Below are positions 35,779 to 46,814 of a stretch of 57,878 nucleotides of DNA, piece by piece. The translations under genes were made by a program, and so were the position numbers. Source of the stretch: Candidatus Margulisiibacteriota bacterium (lineage in GTDB: Bacteria > Margulisbacteria > Marinamargulisbacteria > SXXA01 > SICP01); assembly GCA_009691415.1 (NCBI GenBank), contig SICP01000006.1:1-57878 (forward strand). The letters run 5' to 3'. Within the stretch, counting starts at the first letter, position 1; each line of letters starts with the position of its first letter. Below the pieces are notes generated by a model, which saw nothing but the letters and a program-made list of their open reading frames with translations, had not been told where the DNA came from and made no database searches.

Positions 35779-35978
35779 GCCTTTGCCAAGGCTACGGTTG
35801 GCACGCTAGCCCAGTAGACATAGGCATGAAGGCTGTCCGTCTTAGTGCTTTACAAAGCGAATGACGGCGGCGAACCTCGCAAAACAACTACCCGTTCTTA
35901 TATGTTTCAATTTCTTAGGTATCTCAAGAGGCACGATGTTTATTTAATCCACTCATTCAATTTCGATTGTTATTAGGA
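35779..35978. other. 200 bases between tRNA-Tyr and the GIY-YIG gene, no gene seen
   Basis: No coding frame, tRNA or clear terminator was recognised. Short self-complementary pieces exist (CCGTC near 35838 and GACGG near 35864), so it may hold another degraded repeat. Confidence 0.4.
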
Positions 35979-36314
35979 CTAATTATCACTCCCCACTCTC
36001 TCGTCATTCCCGTGAAGACGTGAATCCAGAAAGGCCTCTGATAAATCTCTCCAAATAGGATTTTGTTTTTCAATGAGCTTTAATTTCCAAGAACAATTCC
36101 ATTTTTTGATTTGTTTTTCTCGATATATGGCAGATTCGATGCTAGTGCCACACTCGTAGTAAACAAGAGTTTTTACCCCATATTTTTTTGTGAATCCTTC
36201 ATAAATTCCTTGTTGATGGTCATAGACTCTGCGCGTTAAATCAGAGGTAACTCCGATGTATAGAGTGCCACTCCTTGATCTTGCCATAATATAAACATAA
36301 GTTGTTATTTCCAC
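35979..36314 (-). CDS. Small GIY-YIG nuclease (UPF0213/YhbQ-like)
   Basis: 111 residues. The domain is YVYIMARSRSGTLYIGVTSD (GIY-YIG tyrosines and Gly) with the catalytic Arg in DLTRRVYDHQ, then KTLVYYECGTSIESAIYREK (Glu ligand) and KWNCSWKLKLIEKQNPIW. The function of these stand-alone nucleases is largely unknown. The last 15 or so residues (LDSRLHGNDERVGSDN) are encoded by a dispersed palindromic repeat; an inverted copy lies just upstream of the gene, so the gene is bracketed by inverted repeats (36000-36029 and 36330-36359). Confidence 0.85.
   Translation of the reverse strand: MEITTYVYIMARSRSGTLYIGVTSDLTRRVYDHQQGIYEGFTKKYGVKTLVYYECGTSIESAIYREKQIKKWNCSWKLKLIEKQNPIWRDLSEAFLDSRLHGNDERVGSDN
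36000..36029 (+). repeat. Palindromic repeat, copy A (GTCATTCCC family)
   Basis: A 30-base unit beginning CTCGTCATTCCC and ending GAATCCAG. It matches the reverse complement of 36330-36359 at 26 of 30 positions. This copy codes for the C-terminus of the GIY-YIG protein. Confidence 0.8.
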
Positions 36315-36558
36315 GATGATGAAAGCCTGCTGGATTCCCGCCTTCGTGGGAATGACGAGGGAAGCGGGAATGATAAAGGGTGTGTAAGTTTTTTGATACT
36401 AATTTGGCCTTCGCCAAGAGTGTAAAGGGCAGAGAAAAATTAAACACGATTATTGATGCAGACTTCCTCTTGGTTGCAAGTATTACATTTTCAATGACCC
36501 CTTCAGGGAGATGCAATCCATCAGGGACATATAATACAACTTCTTTATACAGAGGCAT
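36241..36558 (-). CDS. Hypothetical protein, C-terminus overrun by a repeat
   Basis: The first 60 or so residues (MPLYKEVVLYVPDG, GVIENVILATKRKS, SIIVFNFSLPFTLLAKAKLV) look like genuine coding sequence; the remaining part (SRFPRHSHEGGNPAGF and beyond) is a translation of the palindromic repeat and of the start of the GIY-YIG gene in another frame. It lies directly downstream of the response regulator. I read it as a small gene whose 3' end was replaced when the repeat/GIY-YIG unit arrived. No family recognised. Confidence 0.4.
   Translation of the reverse strand: MPLYKEVVLYVPDGLHLPEGVIENVILATKRKSASIIVFNFSLPFTLLAKAKLVSKNLHTLYHSRFPRHSHEGGNPAGFHHRGNNNLCLYYGKIKEWHSIHRSYL
36330..36359 (-). repeat. 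Palindromic repeat, copy B (inverted)
   Basis: Inverted counterpart of copy A. Within it ATTCCC and GGGAAT form a stem, typical of REP-like or mobile palindromic units. It starts 15 bases upstream of the GIY-YIG start codon. Confidence 0.8.
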
Positions 36559-36605
36559 TTTAGGGTTGCTCGATATATCGTTTTTAGATTGTCCAAACCA
36601 CCTGT

Positions 36606-37769
36606 CTACTTCTCTTCTTTCTTCAAATTCTCAACAAACGAACTAACGCCCTTTTTCAATAGATGCTTAGGAATCGGGAATGCGGCTGGTATAGAGCCGG
36701 CCTGGAGTTCTGGGAAGAAGAGGTAGAGATCTGCCATATAGAGGGGTTTTTCTTTTTGGGTGCGAATTTTCCAGAGGGTTTCTAGTAGGGAGAGTCTGGC
36801 ATCTTCAGTAAGAGACTCTTGGATGAGTTTTTGACTTAGCTTTGGAAAAATCGTGGTGAGATATTGTTTTTGAAGTGCTTCGGAAACTGTTTTTAAAAGG
36901 TCTTCTTTTAGGAATGGCTTGTTGATGTAATCGCACGCGCCTTCTTTGAGGGTTTTCACTGCGATGTCTAAGAATTCGAAGGCCGTAACAACGATAACTT
37001 GGCTTAGCGGTGAGAGCTGTATGAGTTGGGGGAGTAAGTCTGCACCTGAGATATCGGGCAAAAAGATGTCTAATAAAATAATGTTTACAGATCCTGAAGT
37101 CTGGAGAGCCTCTAGTGCAGTTTTGCCATCTTCTACCGTAATAACATCATAGTCACCCTTGAGAAAGTCGGTGAGAATTTGACGATACATTTCTTCATCT
37201 TCAATCACTAAAACGCGAGGTTTTTCGGTTGCGTATTGTCGAATAGATTCAGGATGTAATAGAAGATCTTTGAGTGTATCAATAGAAATAGATCCTTCTG
37301 TAGAATTGGCGATAGATTCTGAAAGATCAGATAAAAAATCAGGCTCAAGCATGATCAGGCGATCTTGTTTTGAAAAGGCTTCTAGTTTTTTGACGATGTC
37401 AAATTCTTCGAGTGCTTGGTCAACCACACTCATTAATTTTGAGATTAAAAATGGCTTTGCTAAATAAGAGAAAACGCCTTTCTTCATAACAGAAACGGCT
37501 TCTTGAATATTTTCTTTTTCGGAATAAACAATAATTTCAGGAAGGTTTCCAATGGACCTTAATTGATCAATCACATCGGGAAGTTTGGCATCAGATAACG
37601 TATCACTTAACAAGACGATACGTACTTTAAGATGAAGAGTTTCATAAAGATGTAACGCTTCAGAAAACGTTGTTGCGACTTCTACAAAAAAGTCCTCGGA
37701 CATTGCTTTAGACAGTTCAGCGACCCGGTTTGTATCTTGGTCAATAATCAATAACATTGGCTTACTCAT
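36606..37769 (-). CDS. Response regulator with two receiver domains, first one degenerate
   Basis: 387 residues: REC1 (about 4-120), linker of about 65 residues, REC2 (about 184-305), then a C-terminal region of about 80 residues (EDARLSLLETLWKIRTQKEK, FPIPKHLLKKGVSSF) with no recognised DNA-binding or enzymatic domain. In REC2 the phosphoacceptor is normal (IILLDIFLPD, D234; VLVIEDEE; NKPF). In REC1 the equivalent strand reads VLLSDTL, so Ser55 replaces the acceptor Asp; the Lys (AKPF) remains. Output is probably through protein contact. The possible partner is the sensor kinase at 33574-35640, but this is not shown by operon structure. Confidence 0.87.
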   Translation of the reverse strand: MSKPMLLIIDQDTNRVAELSKAMSEDFFVEVATTFSEALHLYETLHLKVRIVLLSDTLSDAKLPDVIDQLRSIGNLPEIIVYSEKENIQEAVSVMKKGVFSYLAKPFLISKLMSVVDQALEEFDIVKKLEAFSKQDRLIMLEPDFLSDLSESIANSTEGSISIDTLKDLLLHPESIRQYATEKPRVLVIEDEEMYRQILTDFLKGDYDVITVEDGKTALEALQTSGSVNIILLDIFLPDISGADLLPQLIQLSPLSQVIVVTAFEFLDIAVKTLKEGACDYINKPFLKEDLLKTVSEALQKQYLTTIFPKLSQKLIQESLTEDARLSLLETLWKIRTQKEKPLYMADLYLFFPELQAGSIPAAFPIPKHLLKKGVSSFVENLKKEEK

Positions 37770-37823
37770 AGTAGGTTCGCCTCCCTTTTTAAATTTTATT
37801 TTATCATATATAGTTGCCCTATA

Positions 37824-39104
37824 ATGAACGTTTACACGTCACAGGACGCTTTTACCCATTTTACATCACGTACCTCCTCAGGTCATCTAGAGTCTCATAC
37901 TGATGTTTTTCCTATCGTACAGAAAATTCAATCTGACATTTTACGTGATCGAGACAAGGCCTTATTTTCTTACACGACATCCCTTGATCGTTTGAATGCA
38001 CCTCTTGAAAAATTACGTGTTTCTACGGATGAAATTCAGTCTGCGTATAAAGAGGTCTCCCCAGAATTGGTAACGGCACTACGCAATGCCAAGAAAAACA
38101 TTGAAGACTTTCATCGTCATCAACTTCCTAAAAATTGGGAAGAAAAAACACCCTATGGTAGTCGCTTGGGGATTCGCTATCAACCAATTGAAATCGTAGG
38201 ACTTTATGTTCCTGGTGGTCGCGCAGTCTATCCATCAACAGTTTTGATGAATGCAATTCCAGCAAAATTAGCAGGCGTTTCTCAAACCATTATGGTGACC
38301 CCACCCCGACCTGATGGCACCATTCATCCATCACTTTTAGTCGCGGCGGATCTCTGTGGAGTAGATGTCGTTTTAAAATGTGGTGGTGCACAAGCCATCT
38401 TTGCTCTTGCCTACGGGACAGAGGGCGTTCCCAAAGTGGATAAAATTGTGGGGCCAGGAAATAAATATGTAACGCTGGCCAAGCAATTGGTTTACGGCCA
38501 AGTAGATATTGATAAACCTGCAGGACCTTCTGAAGTTTTGGTGTACGTAGAAGATAGCGCTCAAGCAGCTATTGCAGCAGCCGAATTAATTGCGCAATTG
38601 GAACATGATCCCGATGCGATTGCGATTGGAATATCTCCGTCGGAATCTGTTTTGCGTGAAATTTTTCGTGAAGTGATGATACAAAAAACAGCTTGTTCTC
38701 GAGAAGCTATTATTGATCAATCACTTCGTAACGTGATGTTAATTGTGACGGAAAATAAAGACGATACGATTGCATGGATCAACCGAATTGCTTCTGAACA
38801 TTTGGTATTATTGGTAGAAGATTACGAGCCCATTCTAAATCGTGTAAAACATGCCGGCGCTATTTTCTGTGGGCTTTACAGTCCTGTGACGATTGGGGAT
38901 TATTATGCAGGATCTAATCATGTATTACCTACAGGTACTACAGCACGATTTGCATCACCTTTGGGGGTAAGTGATTTTGTAAAATATATGTCTGTTGTGT
39001 CGTATACAAAAGAGATGCTCAGTGCCTCTGCGTCAGATCTTAAAATTCTGACAGACACAGAGGGGTTTGATGGGCATTATCGGGCTGTTTCTATTAGATT
39101 GTAA
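37824..39104 (+). CDS. hisD: Histidinol dehydrogenase HisD
   Basis: Last two oxidation steps of histidine synthesis. Motifs: YVPGGRAVYPSTVLMNAIPAK (split as YVPGGRAVYPSTVLM), CGGAQAIFALAYGT, KIVGPGNKYVTLAKQLVYG, AGPSEVLVY, AAELIAQLEHDPDA, RIASEHLVLLVED and AGSNHVLPTGTTARF with the zinc-binding His. 426 residues. The ATG follows closely on an AT-rich region shared with the divergent response regulator; no clear Shine-Dalgarno is seen. Confidence 0.96.
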   Translation: MNVYTSQDAFTHFTSRTSSGHLESHTDVFPIVQKIQSDILRDRDKALFSYTTSLDRLNAPLEKLRVSTDEIQSAYKEVSPELVTALRNAKKNIEDFHRHQLPKNWEEKTPYGSRLGIRYQPIEIVGLYVPGGRAVYPSTVLMNAIPAKLAGVSQTIMVTPPRPDGTIHPSLLVAADLCGVDVVLKCGGAQAIFALAYGTEGVPKVDKIVGPGNKYVTLAKQLVYGQVDIDKPAGPSEVLVYVEDSAQAAIAAAELIAQLEHDPDAIAIGISPSESVLREIFREVMIQKTACSREAIIDQSLRNVMLIVTENKDDTIAWINRIASEHLVLLVEDYEPILNRVKHAGAIFCGLYSPVTIGDYYAGSNHVLPTGTTARFASPLGVSDFVKYMSVVSYTKEMLSASASDLKILTDTEGFDGHYRAVSIRL

Positions 39105-39109
39105 CCGCG

Positions 39110-39199
39110 TGGTACCGAGGGCCGGAATCGAACCGGCACGGACTTTATAGGTCCATTGGATTTTAAGTCCAACGTGTCTACCAATTCCACCACCCCGGC
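39110..39199 (-). tRNA. tRNA-Leu (anticodon TAA)
   Basis: 90 bases on the minus strand with encoded CCA and a long variable arm. The anticodon stem-loop is TTGGA-CTTAAAA-TCCAA with TAA; the T-arm contains GGTTCGATTCC; the acceptor is GCCGGGG with CCTCGGT (G1-U72 wobble). It is convergent with hisD. Confidence 0.96.
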
Positions 39200-39245
39200 T
39201 TGTGAAAATGTAAAGAAAGGGCAATATACATTACAAAAAAAGGTT

Positions 39246-39274
39246 TTGACAAGCGATCGGACTCTCGTTAGAAT
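39246..39274 (+). promoter_or_regulatory. Sigma70-type promoter of groESL
   Basis: TTGACA at 39246-39251, a spacer of exactly 17 bases, and TAGAAT at 39269-39274 (one mismatch to TATAAT). The expected start point falls at the CIRCE operator immediately downstream. Confidence 0.88.
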
Positions 39275-39283
39275 ATTCAGCCG

Positions 39284-39310
39284 CTAGCACTCGTGACTTG
39301 AGAGTGCTAA
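39284..39310 (+). promoter_or_regulatory. CIRCE operator (HrcA-binding site)
   Basis: CTAGCACTC (39284-39292), 9-base spacer, GAGTGCTAA (39302-39310): the classical inverted repeat TTAGCACTC-N9-GAGTGCTAA with one change. It implies heat-inducible control of groESL by an HrcA repressor encoded elsewhere. Confidence 0.95.
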
Positions 39311-39333
39311 ATACGACCTAGGAGGAAAGCGAT

Positions 39334-39630
39334 ATGAGTTCTATCAATTACAAACCTCTGTCAGACAGAGTGATCATCGAACCTGAAACTGCTGAGGAGG
39401 TTACGCGCTCTGGAATCGTTATTCCTGATTCCGCAAAAGAAAAACCTCAAACTGGTAAAGTGTTATCTGTAGGCCCTGGTAGGGTTTCGGATGAAGGCAA
39501 GCTTATTACGCCTTCTGTCAAAGCTGGCGATATCGTTATCTATGCAAAATATGGCGGGACTGAACTTAAAGTAGAAGGCACCACTTACCTAATCGTTCGT
39601 GAAAGCGATATTTTAGCGGTTAAATCATAG
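39334..39630 (+). CDS. groES: Co-chaperonin GroES
   Basis: Lid of the GroEL folding chamber. 98 residues, with [21 protein letters not shown], the mobile-loop region [20 protein letters not shown] and the C-terminal [15 protein letters not shown]. It has a strong RBS (AGGAGG) upstream of ATG 39334 and sits under a CIRCE-controlled promoter. Confidence 0.98.
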   Translation: MSSINYKPLSDRVIIEPETAEEVTRSGIVIPDSAKEKPQTGKVLSVGPGRVSDEGKLITPSVKAGDIVIYAKYGGTELKVEGTTYLIVRESDILAVKS

Positions 39631-39652
39631 TCACCAAAAGGAGAAAAATCAT

Positions 39653-41293
39653 ATGGCAGCTAAGCAAATTAAATCTTCAGAAGATGCATGGCGCGCATTA
39701 TCAAGAGGCATTGATAAAGTAGCAGATGCAGTGGGCAGCACATTGGGACCAAACGGAAACAATGTTGTTCTAGAAAAAAAATGGGGATCACCGACCATTA
39801 CTAACGATGGCGTTACGATTGCTAAAGAAATTGAATTGGCAGATCCGTTTGAAAATATGGGGGCGCAACTTCTAAAAGAAGTGGCCTCTAAAACAAATGA
39901 TGTTGCTGGAGACGGTACAACAACAGCAACGATTTTGGGCCAAGCTATTTTTAAAGAAGGTCTTAAAAACGTTGTAGCTGGTGCAAACCCTATTCAAGTT
40001 AAAAAGGGTATTGAGAAAGCCGTTAAAGTGGTGATCGCAGGTCTTGAGAAAAACAGCACGCCTGTAAATACAAAAGAAGCGATTGCTCAAGTAGCGACTA
40101 TTTCTGCAAACAACGACGAAGAAATCGGCAACATGATTGCAGATGCAATGGACAAAGTGAAACTCGAAGGGGTTATCACAGTTGAAGAATCTAAAGGTAT
40201 CAACACGGAGCTTTTAATCGTTGAAGGTATGCAGTTTGATCGTGGCTATGCATCACCTTATATGATCACAGATAAAGATCGTATGGAAGCTGCGTTGGAT
40301 CAACCTTACATCTTGATTACAGACAAGAAAATTTCTTCTATCAAAGATCTTCTTCCGATTCTTGAGAAAGTCATTCAATCTGGTAAGCCATTGGTTATTT
40401 TGGCTGAAGATATTGAAGGCGAAGCGCTTGCAACACTAGTTGTAAACAAACTTCGCGGCACGATTAATGCGATTGCAATTAAAGCTCCTGGCTTTGGTGA
40501 TCGTCGTAAAGCAATGTTGGAAGATATTGCGATTGTGACGGGTGGTGAAGTGATTTCTGAAGAAAAAGGGCTGTCTTTAGAAACAGTTGAACTAACACAA
40601 TTGGGTCAAGCTGCGAAAGTGAAAGCGAATAAAGATAACACAACCATTATCCAAGGAAATGGTAACCATAAAGCAATCGAAACACGGGTTAATGAAATTA
40701 GAAATGAAATCAATAAATCTGATTCTTCATACGATAAAGAAAAGCTTCAAGAGCGTCTTGCTAAGTTGTCTGGTGGTGTTGCGGTTATCAAAGTAGGTGC
40801 AGCAACAGAAACAGAACTTAAAGAGAAGAAGCATCGCGTAGAAGATGCGGTTTCTGCAACACGTGCGGCTGTTGAAGAAGGGATTGTTCCTGGAGGCGGC
40901 GTTGCATTTATTAACTTGATTCCAACACTAGACGCAGCGATTGCACTAGAGTCTGGAGATCTTCAAGTAGGTATGAAGATTGTACGTAAAGCACTAGAAA
41001 TTCCTCTTCGTAAAATTGCAGCCAACACAGATCTCGAGCCTTCAGTAGTTTTGGAGCGCTTAAAAAATGAGAAACCTGGTATTGGATTCAACGCACGGAC
41101 AGGTGAATATGTAGATATGATCAAAGCGGGTGTTGTTGATCCGGTTAAAGTAACGAAGTCTGCACTTCAAAATGCAGCTTCAATCGTTAGCCTTCTTTTA
41201 ACAACCGATGTGCTCATCGCAGATCAACCTGAAGATAAACAAACTGTACAAGCTGGAATGAATCCTGGCATGGGTGGAATGGACGGGTTCTAA
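39653..41293 (+). CDS. groEL: Chaperonin GroEL
   Basis: ATP-dependent 14-mer chaperonin. 546 residues, beginning [20 protein letters not shown]; nucleotide-binding [20 protein letters not shown] and [14 protein letters not shown]; apical [13 protein letters not shown]; hinge and equatorial GGGVAFIN; glycine/methionine tail [11 protein letters not shown]. It follows groES by 22 bases with AAAAGGAG. The 5' coding sequence reads RALSRG where most orthologues have a variant of RxALLxGV. Confidence 0.98.
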   Translation: MAAKQIKSSEDAWRALSRGIDKVADAVGSTLGPNGNNVVLEKKWGSPTITNDGVTIAKEIELADPFENMGAQLLKEVASKTNDVAGDGTTTATILGQAIFKEGLKNVVAGANPIQVKKGIEKAVKVVIAGLEKNSTPVNTKEAIAQVATISANNDEEIGNMIADAMDKVKLEGVITVEESKGINTELLIVEGMQFDRGYASPYMITDKDRMEAALDQPYILITDKKISSIKDLLPILEKVIQSGKPLVILAEDIEGEALATLVVNKLRGTINAIAIKAPGFGDRRKAMLEDIAIVTGGEVISEEKGLSLETVELTQLGQAAKVKANKDNTTIIQGNGNHKAIETRVNEIRNEINKSDSSYDKEKLQERLAKLSGGVAVIKVGAATETELKEKKHRVEDAVSATRAAVEEGIVPGGGVAFINLIPTLDAAIALESGDLQVGMKIVRKALEIPLRKIAANTDLEPSVVLERLKNEKPGIGFNARTGEYVDMIKAGVVDPVKVTKSALQNAASIVSLLLTTDVLIADQPEDKQTVQAGMNPGMGGMDGF

Positions 41294-41322
41294 ACTCTGA
41301 CATCTGCTCTATTTTAGTAAAG

Positions 41323-41353
41323 AAGCCGACCTTATTCTTTGGGTCGGCTTTCT
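41323..41353 (+). terminator. Intrinsic terminator of groESL
   Basis: AAGCCGACC (41323-41331) pairs with GGTCGGCTT (41342-41350) around a 10-base loop and is followed by a short T run. The convergent ligA gene ends just beyond it. Confidence 0.85.
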
Positions 41354-41363
41354 CCTAAGCTTT

Positions 41364-43328
<1,965 letters not shown>

Positions 43329-44159
43329 TTATACAAACACATGCCCAAGCAATTTGGTAACCCACATAATATAAATTGCAAAAGGTTTAAAGAAAATCTG
43401 GCTAATTACAAGTGTTCCAAGAATGCGACCCGCTTGCAGAAAAAATACAACAGATTTAACATCGGATTCTGGGCGTACACCGTGTGTCGCTTGGTCCGTA
43501 ATACGGGCACCCGAAGGATCTACAAACATTGTAAAAAGTATAGTCGCCATCCCGTTGACGATACCAGACAATTGGCTGGCTGTAGCGCGAAGATGAGGCA
43601 GGGCGGCGCCCGCATAAAGAGAACATAGAACACCGATCGTGTAGATAGACGTGACTACAACATTGATAATGAGAGATTGTTTGGGTAGGCGTTTTAGTGA
43701 AATATTATCGAGCATTTTAAGCGAAGGCATTTGAAAATTTTGCGCAATAATTTTCCATGTGCGTGGCAAGAATAAACGTAGCATCAGTTTGGGAACAGAA
43801 CCATTTCTCAGAAAATTTTTAATAGCCAAAGAAAAAAGACGAGCAAACGTAGGCCCAAAAAATGCACCTACTAAAGACCCTAGAAACGCACAAAAAATGA
43901 CCATTCTAAAATGTACCTCTAACATATTTAGGGCAAGCACAGAGCCAGACTTACTCACTGCATCTACAGAGGCCCCAAGCAGTGGCGATTGAAACATGTT
44001 AGAAAGACGAGAAATGAGTAAAGTACTTGTAACAAATGACATGGCAATAGCAATTTGTTTGGTACGCACCCCCGCCAAGCGCATACAATACGCGAGCGAC
44101 TCCGCTACATGAATGACAAAGGTAAAAAAGCAAATGATGATAAAAGGGTTAAAGGTCAT
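43329..44159 (-). CDS. amj: Lipid II flippase Amj
   Basis: 276-residue polytopic membrane protein with about six hydrophobic segments. The N-terminal pattern FTFVIHVAESLAYCMRLAGVRTKQIAIAMSF (in parts) and LLISRLSNMFQSPLLGASVD are typical of the Amj family (DUF2837), which in B. subtilis flips the peptidoglycan precursor lipid II as an alternative to MurJ. It is divergent from secG and precedes ligA. In B. subtilis amj is induced by wall stress; no regulatory site was recognised here. Confidence 0.85.
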   Translation of the reverse strand: MTFNPFIIICFFTFVIHVAESLAYCMRLAGVRTKQIAIAMSFVTSTLLISRLSNMFQSPLLGASVDAVSKSGSVLALNMLEVHFRMVIFCAFLGSLVGAFFGPTFARLFSLAIKNFLRNGSVPKLMLRLFLPRTWKIIAQNFQMPSLKMLDNISLKRLPKQSLIINVVVTSIYTIGVLCSLYAGAALPHLRATASQLSGIVNGMATILFTMFVDPSGARITDQATHGVRPESDVKSVVFFLQAGRILGTLVISQIFFKPFAIYIMWVTKLLGHVFV

Positions 44160-44239
44160 TATTAAAATCCTATTTGGTTTTATTCTAACGTTATATTGCT
44201 GCTTTTAAAACCCGCTGGCTTCCGATATAATTCTCACTT

Positions 44240-44461
44240 ATGTTAAAAATTCTCTTACTCATCATCGAATTTATTTCCGCGATACTACTGATCGGCGCAG
44301 TATTATTGCATTCCCCAAAAGGAACTGGCTTAGGCGGAGTCGGTGGGCAAGCGCATATGTTTAGTTCCAACGGCGGCATGGAAGCCGGGCTCAATCGATT
44401 TACCACTATTGTAGCGGCTGTTTTCTTGGTGTCTGCCGTCATCTTAAGCCTCCTTTTTTAA
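44240..44461 (+). CDS. secG: Protein translocase subunit SecG
   Basis: 73 residues with two transmembrane helices (ILLLIIEFISAILLIGAVLL and FTTIVAAVFLVSAVILSLLF) and the conserved connecting segment SPKGTGLGGVGGQAHMF. It supports SecYE/SecA translocation. bamA starts on the base after the SecG stop. A TATAAT lies at 44226-44231 and is a candidate -10 box for the long downstream run. Confidence 0.9.
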   Translation: MLKILLLIIEFISAILLIGAVLLHSPKGTGLGGVGGQAHMFSSNGGMEAGLNRFTTIVAAVFLVSAVILSLLF

Positions 44462-46306
44462 ATGAAGCGCTTTTTATTTTCGCTTTTTTTTTGCACGTTT
44501 TTTAGTTCTTTCGCTGTTGCTTCGTCTACAATAAAACCTGCACTAAATTTGCAAGAGATGATGAAAGCTGCGAGCCCTATCAGCGTCTCTTCAGAGAAAC
44601 AATCTGATGCAGAAAAAAAACAAATAGCACAACTCAATGAACAGCGACCCACTGTTTCCGAAGTTATTATTGAGGGACAAATAAACGTTCAACTGGGTCT
44701 GATTCAAAACGCTATTTTTCTTAAGCCTGGTGATCGTTTGAATTATTCAAAATTAATACGAAATGTTAAAAACATTCAAAGCTTGGGTGTTTTTTCTGAA
44801 GTGACACAGCAAATTGTTCCCACAAACAAAGGCGTTAAAGTAATCTTTAAAGTCACCGAAAACCCACTGATTAAAGAAATTAAACTTTCTCAGAATAAAG
44901 TGGTGAGTCGGGATGCTATTTTGGCGATTATGAAATCCCACGCTGGCGATATTTTGAGTCTGGATTATATCCGCTCTGACGTAGAGGCGATACAGGACCT
45001 CTATAAAGAAAAAGGGTATTTTCAAGCTCGTATTAAGCAAGTTAAGTTGCCACAGAAAGAAGGCGACTCTCTAGAAATCACTATAAGCGAAGGCACTATT
45101 TCGGCCATCTCAGTTACCGGAAATACCAAAACAAAAGCCTATGTCATTACACGTGAAATGACGATAAAAACAGGGGATGTCTTACGGGCCGATCTTCTTA
45201 GAGAAGACCTCCGGCGAATTTATAACTTAAGCTATTTTTCAGACTTGCAACCTCGTATCTTGCCAACATCAGACGATTCATATGATTTGCAAATTGACGT
45301 CACAGAAAAACCAACGAGTGGTCAATTTAGTTTTGGTGCAGGATATAGTCCTCAGACAGGCGCTAGTATTTTCTCGGATCTTTTTTGGGAAAATGTTATG
45401 GGCACAGGACAATTAATCTCGCTTAAAGGACAGTTCGGTTTTGGGGGCTCTAACTCTGCTCAAAACACACGATTCCAATTTAAGTACTTCACCCCTTATG
45501 TAGGAGAGAGTCATGTATCGTTTTCGACAAAAGTCTGGTCCACTAACGGACAAACCATCAGTGGTCTTCCAGGATTATCCGGCGAAGACAAATACCGCAC
45601 GGAGCACCGAAAAGGTGTCGAATTTGAATTTGGCGTGCCTCTTTCATACGAATGGCGTCTCACACATGCGTTTAAATGGGAAACTGTAAATATCCCCGCA
45701 TCCACTGTAGAGCCCGTCCATGCCGATGATCGCGATTATGAAATTAATAGCTATAAATTTGGCGTAGAGAACGACGCCAGAGATGTGCGTTTTAATCCAC
45801 GTGACGGACACTATATTTCTTTCGACATAGAAAAGACACTAAAAGTCACAAGCCGGGCCCTAGATTTTACACGTTACGATTTGGCCATACGGAAGTTTAT
45901 TCCAACGGTCGAGAAACAGACGCTTGCACTTCGTCTTGATTTGGGGTTATTAACAAGTCATGAAATCAACGATACAGTGATCTATCAGCCAGAACTCTAT
46001 CGCGTCGGATTTAGTGATACCGTACGTGGTCAGGACGAAAAAATATTTCAAGCTGGGAACAAAAAAATTGTAGGCAGTGTTGAATATCGTTTCCTATTTA
46101 ACGAGGCATTCTCCATGGTTTTCTTCGTGGACGCAGGATTGGCGCCTTCCACATTTTCACAAATTCAATGGGGACGTGATTTTGTTGTTGGAAAGGGACT
46201 CGGTGTTCGATTCACCATCCCTGGCTTGGGACCATTACGCGTGGATGCAGGATCAGATAACAAAGGATCTATTCGCATACAAGTGAATATGGGCCAGGCC
46301 TTTTGA
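44462..46306 (+). CDS. bamA: Outer-membrane assembly protein BamA (Omp85), three POTRA domains
   Basis: Inserts beta-barrel proteins into the outer membrane. Signal peptide at about 1-20 (FLFSLFFCTFFSSFAVASS), then three POTRA domains (about 65-145, 146-222, 223-300; for example VSEVIIEGQINVQLGLIQN, FSEVTQQIVPTNKGVKVIF, ISAISVTGNTKTKAYVITRE) and a 16-stranded barrel with RGQDEKIF-type segment and the C-terminal FNMGQ-like signal ending in Phe (NMGQAF). At 614 residues it is shorter than the five-POTRA proteobacterial form. It is followed by skp and lpxD, as in many diderms. Confidence 0.94.
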   Translation: MKRFLFSLFFCTFFSSFAVASSTIKPALNLQEMMKAASPISVSSEKQSDAEKKQIAQLNEQRPTVSEVIIEGQINVQLGLIQNAIFLKPGDRLNYSKLIRNVKNIQSLGVFSEVTQQIVPTNKGVKVIFKVTENPLIKEIKLSQNKVVSRDAILAIMKSHAGDILSLDYIRSDVEAIQDLYKEKGYFQARIKQVKLPQKEGDSLEITISEGTISAISVTGNTKTKAYVITREMTIKTGDVLRADLLREDLRRIYNLSYFSDLQPRILPTSDDSYDLQIDVTEKPTSGQFSFGAGYSPQTGASIFSDLFWENVMGTGQLISLKGQFGFGGSNSAQNTRFQFKYFTPYVGESHVSFSTKVWSTNGQTISGLPGLSGEDKYRTEHRKGVEFEFGVPLSYEWRLTHAFKWETVNIPASTVEPVHADDRDYEINSYKFGVENDARDVRFNPRDGHYISFDIEKTLKVTSRALDFTRYDLAIRKFIPTVEKQTLALRLDLGLLTSHEINDTVIYQPELYRVGFSDTVRGQDEKIFQAGNKKIVGSVEYRFLFNEAFSMVFFVDAGLAPSTFSQIQWGRDFVVGKGLGVRFTIPGLGPLRVDAGSDNKGSIRIQVNMGQAF

Positions 46307-46363
46307 AAAGCATGACATATAGGATATAGTAAAAAAAATCTTAATTCAAAGCAAGGAGCTCAC

Positions 46364-46810
46364 ATGAAACGTCTTTTATTTTTAGCAACAGCACTTTTAC
46401 TTTCTTCACAAATTTATGCAGCAGATAACATCGGTTATTTAGACATGGATCGCATTTTGCAGAGTTACAAAGAAGCTGACAGAATCATGCATGACATTAA
46501 AGGTAAACGCGAAGAGTATCAAAAATTCCTAGAAGAAAAACAAGCCGAAATTGATAAAGCAAAAGAAAACAAAGAAAAAGAAGAGAAAATAAAAGAACGC
46601 ATTCAAAAATTAGAAGCTGAAATCAAACCCAAGCAAGAAGAAATTTTAAAGCGTGAGTCAGAAATTCAACGCAGCCTATTTTCTAAAATAATCGAAACAG
46701 CAAAAGTAATTGCCAAAGAATATGGTATAGATACCGTTCTTGATAAACGGGTTGTCTATATTGGTGGATTTGATTTAACTGAATTTGTCACTGATAAATT
46801 AAATAAATAA
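46364..46810 (+). CDS. skp: Periplasmic chaperone Skp/OmpH
   Basis: Holds unfolded outer-membrane proteins in the periplasm for BamA. Signal peptide at about 1-19 ([16 protein letters not shown]), then [19 protein letters not shown], a long charged coiled coil ([19 protein letters not shown]) and the C-terminal [19 protein letters not shown] block. 148 residues. It has an AAGGAG RBS and sits between bamA and lpxD. Confidence 0.93.
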   Translation: MKRLLFLATALLLSSQIYAADNIGYLDMDRILQSYKEADRIMHDIKGKREEYQKFLEEKQAEIDKAKENKEKEEKIKERIQKLEAEIKPKQEEILKRESEIQRSLFSKIIETAKVIAKEYGIDTVLDKRVVYIGGFDLTEFVTDKLNK

Positions 46811-46814
46811 CGCG

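Noticed and set aside
36000..36359. CRISPR array
   Set aside because: Only two repeat copies in opposite orientation with a gene between; no regular spacers and no cas genes in the window.
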